The notes beneath the pieces are model-generated. The model was not told where the DNA came from. It was given only the letters and a program-made list of their open reading frames with translations, and made no database searches. This document shows, one piece after another, positions 55,970 to 64,000 of a stretch of DNA of 64,000 bases. The position numbers and the translations under genes are program-made. Position 1 is the first letter of the stretch; the number at the start of each line of letters is the position of its first letter. The stretch is from Thalassotalea crassostreae. GTDB taxonomy: Bacteria; Pseudomonadota; Gammaproteobacteria; Enterobacterales; Alteromonadaceae. Location of the stretch: positions 1,922,001 through 1,986,000 of the forward strand of contig NZ_CP017689.1 in NCBI RefSeq assembly GCF_001831495.1. The letters are read 5' to 3'.

Positions 55970-57085
55970 ATGATTATTGGTGTACCAAAAGAAATTAAAA
56001 ACCATGAGTACCGCGTTGGTATGGTTCCAGCAAGCGTACGTGAGTTAATTAACCACGGCCACGAAGTTTTTGTAGAAACAAATGCCGGTTCAGGTATTGG
56101 TTTTACTGATGAAGATTACGTTGCTGCGGGTGCAAGCATCTTAGCGACAGCAGCAGAAGTTTTCGCTAAAGCAGAAATGATTGTAAAAGTTAAAGAACCA
56201 CAAGCAGTTGAACGTGCAATGTTACGTGAAGGTCAAATCTTGTTCACTTACCTTCACCTTGCACCAGATCTTGCACAAACAGAAGACTTAGTAAAATCAA
56301 AAGCAATCTGTATTGCTTATGAAACAGTTACTGACCACATGGGTGGCTTACCGCTTCTTGCTCCTATGTCAGAAGTTGCTGGTCGCATGTCTATTCAAGC
56401 TGGCGCACAAGCATTAGAGAAATCAAATGCTGGTCGCGGTATGCTATTAGGTGGTGTTCCAGGTGTTGAGCCAGCGAAAGTAGTTATTATCGGTGGCGGC
56501 ATGGTTGGTAACAATGCTGCACAAATGGCAGTTGGTATGGGTGCTAACGTTGTTATCCTCGATCGTAACATTAATGTTTTACGTCGTCTTGATGCTCAAT
56601 TTGGCAACAAGATCAAAGCGGTATACTCTACTGCTGACGCCTTAGAAAAACACGTTCTAGAAGCTGACTTAGTTATCGGTGGTGTACTTATTCCAGGTGC
56701 TGCAGCGCCTAAATTAGTAACAGCAGAACACATTAAAAACATGAAGCCAGGTTCAGCTATCGTTGATGTTGCTATTGACCAAGGTGGTTGTATTGCGACT
56801 TCTAAAGCAACAACTCACGCAGAACCTACGTTCATTGTTGATGACGTTGTTCACTACTGTGTTGCTAATATGCCAGGTGCTGTACCACGCACTTCTACCT
56901 TTGCACTTAACAATGCAACATTACCATTTATCATTAACTTGGCTAACAAAGGCTACAAAGACGCGTTATTAAGTAATGAGCATTTCTTAAATGGTCTTAA
57001 CGTAATTAACGGTCAAGTAACTGTACGTGAAGTTGCTGATAACTTAGGTTTTGAATTTGTAGAGCCTAAAGTTGCTTTAGCGTAA
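55970..57085 (+). CDS. ald: Alanine dehydrogenase
   Basis: NAD-dependent oxidative deamination of L-alanine to pyruvate and ammonia. 371 residues. MIIGVPKEIKNHEYRVGM start, MLLGGVPGVEPAKVVIIGGGMVG nucleotide fold and VVHYCVANMPGAVPRTST near the active site. An AGAG lies before the ATG. Its codons look highly optimised (many GTA, GGT, CGT). The shared promoter region with lrp suggests alanine or leucine control. Confidence 0.96.
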   Translation: MIIGVPKEIKNHEYRVGMVPASVRELINHGHEVFVETNAGSGIGFTDEDYVAAGASILATAAEVFAKAEMIVKVKEPQAVERAMLREGQILFTYLHLAPDLAQTEDLVKSKAICIAYETVTDHMGGLPLLAPMSEVAGRMSIQAGAQALEKSNAGRGMLLGGVPGVEPAKVVIIGGGMVGNNAAQMAVGMGANVVILDRNINVLRRLDAQFGNKIKAVYSTADALEKHVLEADLVIGGVLIPGAAAPKLVTAEHIKNMKPGSAIVDVAIDQGGCIATSKATTHAEPTFIVDDVVHYCVANMPGAVPRTSTFALNNATLPFIINLANKGYKDALLSNEHFLNGLNVINGQVTVREVADNLGFEFVEPKVALA

Positions 57086-57105
57086 TAAATTCAACACACC
57101 TCTTT

Positions 57106-57155
57106 AAACTGGGGTCAGAGTCAGGTTTTCTAATCTGACTCTGACCCCAGTTTTT
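57106..57155. repeat. Long palindrome of REP-like type; may terminate ald
   Basis: Perfect 19-bp stem (AAACTGGGGTCAGAGTCAG and its complement) with a 10-base loop and a T run. The GGGGTCAGAGTCAG core resembles palindromes often met next to REP-associated transposases in gammaproteobacteria; that link is from memory. No transposase gene is in the window. Confidence 0.75.
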
Positions 57156-57332
57156 GTTTAAGCTGCTTTTTAATAATGTATCGGTTTCAATACAGATAAA
57201 TATATTTTAGTGTTTAATCGAATAAATTATCTATTGTTCCCCTTGTATTAATTGCTTAGAATCCCAATCATTATAATATTCCACGTTGTTGTGCCATGTT
57301 ATTGGCTATTGACGTAACCTCAAAAATTCTAG

Positions 57333-58301
<969 letters not shown>

Positions 58302-58334
58302 TAGCGTAAATAATTAGCCTCTCGAAAGCATAAA

Positions 58335-59057
58335 ATGAACCTGTCACTAGTCAACCTTGATTTACAGCTTGCTAGTGACATGTCTTTCCCATCAGTTAAA
58401 ACCGCATTAACCGAACCAAATGGCCTACTCGCTGTTGGCGGTGATTTACACCCTCAAAGACTTTTAAACGCTTATGCCAATGGCATATTTCCATGGTATA
58501 GCGAACTAGACCCTTTTTTGTGGTGGTCGCCAGATCCTAGGTGCATCATCAAAACTGATGAAATCTATATCAATAAAAGTTTAGCGAAATTCATTCGCAA
58601 ATGTGATTACACTGTTACCATTAATAATAGCTTTGAAAGAGTAATCAATATTTGTTCAGATGCACCGTTTCGACAGGATGATACCTGGATTTTACCAGAA
58701 ATGATCGACGCCTATTTGCAGCTGCACTCTCTTGGATATGCTCACTCTATTGAAGTTTGGCAAGGTTCAACATTAGTTGGCGGCCTTTACGGTATTGCTA
58801 TCAATGGCTATTTCAGCGGCGAATCTATGTTTTATCTAAAGCCTAACGCATCAAAAATAGCACTTGTTTCTATTGCTAAACTGCTAAACTTAAATGGTAT
58901 AAACTTTATAGATTGTCAGATTGAAAATCCTTTTTTATCGAGTATGGGAGCCGTAGAAGTCAAACGTGACGACTTTATAGAGTTAAAAAACAATGCGATT
59001 AAACAACAACTAGGCGAACATTTTTGGCAACCAAGAGAAATTCAGTTTAATGAGTGA
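58335..59057 (+). CDS. aat: Leucyl/phenylalanyl-tRNA--protein transferase
   Basis: Adds Leu or Phe to N-terminal Lys/Arg, marking proteins for ClpS-ClpAP. 240 residues. LLAVGGDLHPQRLLNAYANGIFPWY, WWSPDPRCII and GYAHSIEVWQGSTLVGGLYGIAI plus GESMFYLKPNASK are family signatures. Overlaps bpt by eight bases. Confidence 0.97.
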   Translation: MNLSLVNLDLQLASDMSFPSVKTALTEPNGLLAVGGDLHPQRLLNAYANGIFPWYSELDPFLWWSPDPRCIIKTDEIYINKSLAKFIRKCDYTVTINNSFERVINICSDAPFRQDDTWILPEMIDAYLQLHSLGYAHSIEVWQGSTLVGGLYGIAINGYFSGESMFYLKPNASKIALVSIAKLLNLNGINFIDCQIENPFLSSMGAVEVKRDDFIELKNNAIKQQLGEHFWQPREIQFNE

Positions 59058-59763
59058 GTCGAAAAAGTATTTCCAATTTGGATTAACACATAACTTTGCT
59101 TGTAACTATCTGCCTGAGCAACAAGAGCGCCTTGTTGTCGTCACCAATTGTGAAGACATTACCAACGAAAACTATCAGCGATTGTTAATGGCTGGGTTTA
59201 GACGAAGTGGTAACCAGGTATATCGACCTCATTGCATTGATTGTAATTCTTGCGAATCGATAAGATTACCTGTTTACGAGTTTAAGCCTTCAAAAAGTCA
59301 AAAACGTATTATCTCTACCAATAAAGATCTTACCATCAAGATAAGTTTAGAAGCCGATGAGCGCTACTATGATTTATACCAGCGTTACATCAATACCGTG
59401 CATCAAGACGGATCAATGTTTCCGGCAAACAAAGAACAATATAAAGGTTTTATCTTTAATGAATTAATTGACCAGTTATTTATTGAAATTTATCACGACA
59501 AACAACTGGTATCGGTGGCGGTATGTGATAACTTACCGAATTCATTATCAGCTTTGTACACGTTTTACGATCCTGAACTCAGTAAACGCTCCCTAGGTAA
59601 ATTCTCAATTCTAACGCAAATACAAGTAGCAAAATCATTAAATAAAAATTACCTGTACTTAGGCTATCAAATTGATGATTGCCAAAAGATGAATTACAAA
59701 AAAAGTTACTATCCCCACGAGCGTTTAATACAAGATCAGTGGATTCGCATCAATAAGTCATAA
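59050..59763 (+). CDS. bpt: Aspartate/glutamate leucyltransferase
   Basis: Transfers Leu to N-terminal Asp or Glu; an ATE1-type fold with leucyl specificity. 237 residues. CNYLPEQQERLV, FRRSGNQVYRPHCIDCNSCESIRLPV (with paired cysteines), and the C-terminal KMNYKKSYYPHE. Together with Aat it feeds the N-degron pathway to ClpAP. The start lies within the aat end. Confidence 0.95.
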   Translation: MSESKKYFQFGLTHNFACNYLPEQQERLVVVTNCEDITNENYQRLLMAGFRRSGNQVYRPHCIDCNSCESIRLPVYEFKPSKSQKRIISTNKDLTIKISLEADERYYDLYQRYINTVHQDGSMFPANKEQYKGFIFNELIDQLFIEIYHDKQLVSVAVCDNLPNSLSALYTFYDPELSKRSLGKFSILTQIQVAKSLNKNYLYLGYQIDDCQKMNYKKSYYPHERLIQDQWIRINKS

Positions 59764-59860
59764 TAATTAGCCATTGGTCAGTAAATTGTCTTTACAAATA
59801 GCTTACTTTTGGGCATTATCTCGGCAGCAATTTTTAATGCACAATTTTATAGAGGTTTAA

Positions 59861-60085
<225 letters not shown>

Positions 60086-60137
60086 TTGTTAAATAGGTGA
60101 TCGGGTTTCAAAACTCGATACCGACAAAACAAATTTT

Positions 60138-60168
60138 TAAAAGATCTCTGATGAGATCTTTTTTTTGC
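60138..60168 (+). terminator. Terminator after infA
   Basis: AAAAGATCTC / GAGATCTTTT with a TGAT loop and a long T run. Confidence 0.92.
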
Positions 60169-60308
60169 TCTGAATATTTATTAACTATCACAATAGGCTG
60201 TACGCTTTAATACAATTTATCCTTACCCTGTTGTTTAAAGCGTCTGTATAATACCGACTGAAATAATGTTTATTTTTCGTACAATCAATTTTTCCTTGGA
60301 ATATATTA

Positions 60309-61487
60309 ATGTTAAATATTAAATTATTATCAGTTCTTATGTTAATGGTGGTCTTCAGCCCATTAGCAATTGATATATTCCTGCCCGCACTACCGATAAT
60401 GGCTGAGCAGCTTGATACATCTCTGACAACCATGCAATCAAGTGTTACTATTTTTTTGTTAGCGATGGGCTTTGGTCAGTTTTTTAGTGGGCCATTAGCG
60501 GATAAGTTTGGCCGAAAACCAGTCGCTTTAGTCGGCATTTGTATTTACTTATTATCGTCGTTACTTTGTGCCTACGCTAATAGTGTGGAACTACATTTGT
60601 TTTCTCGATTACTAACCGGGCTTGGCACTTGTGGTATTGTTGTTGCAGCTTTCGCTGTAGTACGAGACCACTGCAACGCCGTGCAAAGCGGAATGATGTA
60701 CAGCTATCTCAATGGTGTGATCTGTTGTATACCTGCCCTCGCACCGATTCTTGGTGGTTGGCTAACGACCAATTATGGATGGCAATCTAACTTTTTATTT
60801 ATGTCGCTTTTTTCGTTATTCGCTGGCGTTATAATCTTCGTATTTCTAAAAGAATCAAATCCGCATAGTAGTGATGAAGAAATCAAATTAGTCTCTCTCA
60901 GTCGATACAAGAGCATTATTACTAATCGAGTGTTCTTATTTCATGGCATATTAGTAATGCTATCGATGGCTGTGATCATTGCCTATGTCAGCAGTTCGCC
61001 TGCCTGGTTAATGGTAGCGCTAAGTTTAAATCAAGATGAGTTTATCTTTTGGTTTAGCATAAACGCCGTTGTTAATATCTTTGCATGTTTATCTGCGCCT
61101 AAGATTTTACAAAAAAATGGCGCCTTTAAGACAATTAATATTGGTATGACTATTCTAGTGGCAGGAGGATTACTTATGTTCGTGTCTCAAGATGTCGCAA
61201 CAGCTTCCGCTTTTATGTTGCCAATTATGCTTAGTAGCATTGGTTTTTCATTAATTATGGGAACCTCAGCTGGTCAAGCTCTTGCGCCTTTTGCTAATAA
61301 AGCTGGTACTGCGTCAGCATTACTAGGTGTGATGCAAATGAGTGGTTCAGCGATAGTTGTGCTGATAATTCAGAGTCTTAACATTACTATAATTCAGCAG
61401 ATTTCACTGTTAATGCTATCAATTTTTCCGCTTTACCTAATTTGGAACTTAAAACGGTTTAATTCTAAACTAGTAATAGATAATTAA
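60309..61487 (+). CDS. Bcr/CflA family drug efflux MFS transporter
   Basis: 392 residues, about twelve membrane helices. FSPLAIDIFLPALPIMAEQL in helix 1 and GQFFSGPLADKFGRKPVAL (motif A loop) identify the Bcr/CflA subfamily of proton-coupled exporters; the RLLTGLGTCG helix 4 arginine is present. Substrates unknown. It has a weak ribosome-binding site (TTGGAA). Confidence 0.9.
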   Translation: MLNIKLLSVLMLMVVFSPLAIDIFLPALPIMAEQLDTSLTTMQSSVTIFLLAMGFGQFFSGPLADKFGRKPVALVGICIYLLSSLLCAYANSVELHLFSRLLTGLGTCGIVVAAFAVVRDHCNAVQSGMMYSYLNGVICCIPALAPILGGWLTTNYGWQSNFLFMSLFSLFAGVIIFVFLKESNPHSSDEEIKLVSLSRYKSIITNRVFLFHGILVMLSMAVIIAYVSSSPAWLMVALSLNQDEFIFWFSINAVVNIFACLSAPKILQKNGAFKTINIGMTILVAGGLLMFVSQDVATASAFMLPIMLSSIGFSLIMGTSAGQALAPFANKAGTASALLGVMQMSGSAIVVLIIQSLNITIIQQISLLMLSIFPLYLIWNLKRFNSKLVIDN

Positions 61488-61574
61488 CATATAGTACTGA
61501 TATAACAGTAACTTAGGCAATCCTATATCTTTAATCAGAATGTAACGCGTAACCGAAAACGATTGTTTTAAACA

Positions 61575-61602
61575 TAAAAAAAGTGACCATAAGTCACTTT
61601 TT
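61575..61602. terminator. Bidirectional terminator between the MFS gene and clpA
   Basis: AAAAAGTGAC / GTCACTTTTT stem with a CATAA loop, T-rich on both sides. Confidence 0.88.
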
Positions 61603-61646
61603 ATTTAGCATCGATACACACGTCCTTAAGAATTAGAGTGCAATAA

Positions 61647-63914
61647 TTAGCTCTGTGAAACTAACTCTTCTTTGCTCTCAAACGTAATCGCTAAACAGTC
61701 TTTCTTTTTGTTCAACGCTACTTTTGCTGTACCGCCCTGCATTAATTCACCAAACAGCAATTCACTCGCTAGCGGTTTTTTCAGTTTCTCTTGAATTAAA
61801 CGTGACATTGGACGAGCGCCCATAGTTTTATCATATCCATTAATCGCTAACCAACTGCGAGCATCATTCGTTAACTCTAATGAAACGCCTTTAGTATCTA
61901 ATTGTGCTTGTAATTCAACAATAAACTTATCAACGACTTGCTCAATCACTTGCGTACTCAGATGATTAAACCAGACAATTGAATCTAAACGATTACGAAA
62001 CTCTGGTGAGAATACACGGTTAATTTCACTCATTGCATCATGACTGTGATCTTGTTGTTTAAAACCAATCGACTTACGCTCAGTTTCTTGCACACCGGCG
62101 TTAGTTGTCATAACTAAGATAACATTTCTAAAGTCCGCCTTACGGCCATTATTATCGGTTAACGTACCGTGATCCATTACTTGCAGCAAAATATTGTAAA
62201 TATCAGTATGTGCCTTTTCAATTTCATCAAGCAATACCACAGCATGTGGGTGTTTAATAACCGCATCAGTCAGCAATCCGCCTTGCTCATATCCAACGTA
62301 ACCTGGAGGCGCGCCAATTAATCGACTTACAGCGTGCTTTTCCATGTACTCAGACATATCAAAGCGCAATAATTCGATACCTAACTGTTTAGCAAGCTGT
62401 TTTGTAACTTCTGTCTTACCAACACCTGTTGGCCCTGAAAACATAAATGAACCTACTGGCTTATCTTCCGTGCCAAGGCCGGCACGAGATAAACGAATAA
62501 CGCTAGTTAATCCTTCAATTGCTTCATCTTGACCGAACACTACCATCTTCAAGTTACGGTCTATATTCATCAAGTTATCTTTTTCTGTAGACGACACTGA
62601 CTTTTCAGGAATACGGGCAATGTTTGCCACTACCGTCTCAATTTCACCAATGTTAATCACTTTCTTACGTTTTGACGGCGCAACTAAACGTTGTTTAGCC
62701 CCTGCTTCGTCAATCACGTCAATTGCTTTATCCGGTAGGAAGCGATCGTTAATATACTTGGCTGACAATTCGGCAGCAGCCTTTAACGCTTTGTTTGTAT
62801 ATTTAATGCTGTGATGTTCTTCGTATTTGTCTTTTAAGCCTTGTAGGATCTTTGTGGTTTCATCGATGCTAGGCTCGTGGATATCAATCTTTTGGAAACG
62901 ACGCGCTAATGCACGGTCCTTTTCAAAGATTGTTTTAAATTCTTGGAACGTCGTAGATCCCATGCAACGTAGCTTACCTCCTGATAATAGAGGTTTGATA
63001 AGATTTGAAGCATCCATCATGCCGCCTGATGCAGCACCTGCGCCAATGATGGTATGAATTTCATCAATAAATAAGATTGCTTGTTTATCTTGTTCTAATT
63101 CTTTTAATAATGATTTAAACCGTTTTTCAAAATCACCGCGGTATTTTGTGCCAGCGAGTAACGCGCCCATATCTAATGAGTATATCGTTGCTTCTTTAAG
63201 AACCTCTGGTGCCTTATCTTCAACGATAAGCTTCGCTAGTCCTTCTGCAATCGCTGTTTTACCAACACCGGCTTCACCAACTAATAACGGGTTGTTTTTG
63301 CGACGACGACTCAAAACCTGAACGGTACGTTCAATTTCAAGGCTTCGACCAATAATAGGGTCTATTTCTCCATTTAACGCCGCTTTATTTAAGTTTGTCG
63401 CGTAAGTGTCTACGGTTTTAGATTCTTCTTCTGCCGCTTGCGGCTGCTCTAATGAAGGCTGTACAGATTCTGTTTCTTCATTTTTCGCGATGCCGTGGGA
63501 TATATAATTGACGATATCGAGACGAGTGATATCGGATTTTTTCAAAAAGTATGCGGCTTGTGATTCTTGTTCGCTAAAGATGGCGACCAGTACATTAGCG
63601 CCATTAACTTCTGTCTTACCAGAAGATTGTACGTGAAAAACGGCGCGTTGCAGCACCCGTTGAAAACCTAACGTAGGTTGGGTTTCCCGTTCTTCATCGT
63701 CTTGTGAAATTACTGGTGTGGTATCACCGATAAAGTTTAGTAATTCCATTTTTAACTTAGTTAAATCACCACCACAGGCGTGGATGGCATCAATGGCTTC
63801 TGGATTTTCTAGTAACGCCAACAACAGATGCTCTACCGTCATAAATTCATGGCGAGAATCTTTCGCCTGACGAAAAGCTAAATTTAAGGAAATTTCTAAA
63901 TCTTTATTCAACAT
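61647..63914 (-). CDS. clpA: ATP-dependent Clp protease ATP-binding subunit ClpA
   Basis: Unfoldase that feeds ClpP. 755 residues (E. coli 758). Double Clp-N domain (1-140) with an acidic linker (145-170), first AAA+ (Walker A GEAGVGKTAIAEGL), second AAA+ (SGPTGVGKTEVTKQL). The ClpP-docking loop reads IGF where E. coli has IGL. The clpS gene that usually precedes it would lie past the right edge; the 86 bases to 64000 show no ClpS end. Confidence 0.97.
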   Translation of the reverse strand: MLNKDLEISLNLAFRQAKDSRHEFMTVEHLLLALLENPEAIDAIHACGGDLTKLKMELLNFIGDTTPVISQDDEERETQPTLGFQRVLQRAVFHVQSSGKTEVNGANVLVAIFSEQESQAAYFLKKSDITRLDIVNYISHGIAKNEETESVQPSLEQPQAAEEESKTVDTYATNLNKAALNGEIDPIIGRSLEIERTVQVLSRRRKNNPLLVGEAGVGKTAIAEGLAKLIVEDKAPEVLKEATIYSLDMGALLAGTKYRGDFEKRFKSLLKELEQDKQAILFIDEIHTIIGAGAASGGMMDASNLIKPLLSGGKLRCMGSTTFQEFKTIFEKDRALARRFQKIDIHEPSIDETTKILQGLKDKYEEHHSIKYTNKALKAAAELSAKYINDRFLPDKAIDVIDEAGAKQRLVAPSKRKKVINIGEIETVVANIARIPEKSVSSTEKDNLMNIDRNLKMVVFGQDEAIEGLTSVIRLSRAGLGTEDKPVGSFMFSGPTGVGKTEVTKQLAKQLGIELLRFDMSEYMEKHAVSRLIGAPPGYVGYEQGGLLTDAVIKHPHAVVLLDEIEKAHTDIYNILLQVMDHGTLTDNNGRKADFRNVILVMTTNAGVQETERKSIGFKQQDHSHDAMSEINRVFSPEFRNRLDSIVWFNHLSTQVIEQVVDKFIVELQAQLDTKGVSLELTNDARSWLAINGYDKTMGARPMSRLIQEKLKKPLASELLFGELMQGGTAKVALNKKKDCLAITFESKEELVSQS

Positions 63915-64000
63915 ATAGGCACACTCCGGAAAACTTACTACTTACTAATTAACAACCTTGTACCTTTAGACCTGTTCCATGGTACACATCAATGGATGTT

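Noticed and set aside
63951..64000. Possible C-terminal end of an upstream minus-strand gene (ends KVQGC)
   Set aside because: Only 16 codons are in the window and they do not resemble the end of ClpS; no call is possible.

Overview
The window is a stretch of a gammaproteobacterial chromosome, most likely from the marine order Alteromonadales (Colwellia/Thalassotalea-like). The DNA is AT-rich by eye, the housekeeping proteins are close to Vibrio/Shewanella/E. coli types, and three gene orders match E. coli: yejK/yejL/yejM next to tRNA-Pro(GGG); tRNA-Ser(UGA) near yccA and tusE; and serS-rarA-lolA-ftsK-lrp-trxB-aat-infA-clpA. Taxon and base composition are judgements from reading; neither was computed.

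Layout. 1-5.4 kb: the 5' two thirds of sppA, a DoxX-type membrane protein, a nitroreductase, an SGNH hydrolase and a DUF350/transglutaminase-like/unknown trio. 5.4-12.3 kb: asnS and the complete biotin cluster (bioA facing bioBFCD). 12.3-14.4 kb: an orphan HicB-type antitoxin gene preceded by a phased 33-bp repeat array, with a perfect DnaA box nearby. 14.5-20.9 kb: tRNA-Pro, yejM, yejL, yejK, pyrC, a two-domain pterin-synthase-like protein and an M23 peptidase. 20.9-27 kb: a lone tyrosine recombinase and a lipid-transport operon in which LetA is two genes and LetB carries eight MCE domains. 27-32 kb: MipA-like porin, phosphoribosyltransferase pair, M28 peptidase, TPR lipoprotein and a first tRNA-Ser(UGA). 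32-38.4 kb: a seven-gene operon joining alanine racemase and D-amino acid aminotransferase to both halves of D-glutamate cyclase and the 5-oxoprolinase PxpABC. 38.5-41.1 kb: a 45-codon gene, a cation antiporter, and a tandem array of broken tRNA-Ser pieces and terminators leading to a second intact tRNA-Ser(UGA). 41.2-48.8 kb: tag, yccA, tusDCBE, a two-subunit molybdenum hydroxylase and a dipeptidase. 48.9-63.9 kb: serS, fluC, rarA, lolA, ftsK and lrp on the minus strand, then ald, trxB, aat, bpt, infA and an MFS pump on the plus strand, then clpA.

How the genes fit together. The 32-38 kb operon could take amino groups from D-amino acids through D-glutamate and 5-oxoproline back to glutamate, while alr and ald (the latter divergent from lrp) would feed alanine to pyruvate. 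TusBCDE supplies sulfur for tRNA 2-thiouridine. Aat, Bpt and ClpA belong to the leucine/phenylalanine N-degron pathway. YejM, LolA and LetAB all serve the outer membrane.

The least explained pieces are the 33-bp-phased box array ahead of orphan hicB, the ~135-bp hairpin-rich element found beside both tRNA-Ser genes, the decayed tRNA-Ser array, and the D-amino acid operon as a metabolic unit. No CRISPR array, prophage or intact insertion sequence was seen.
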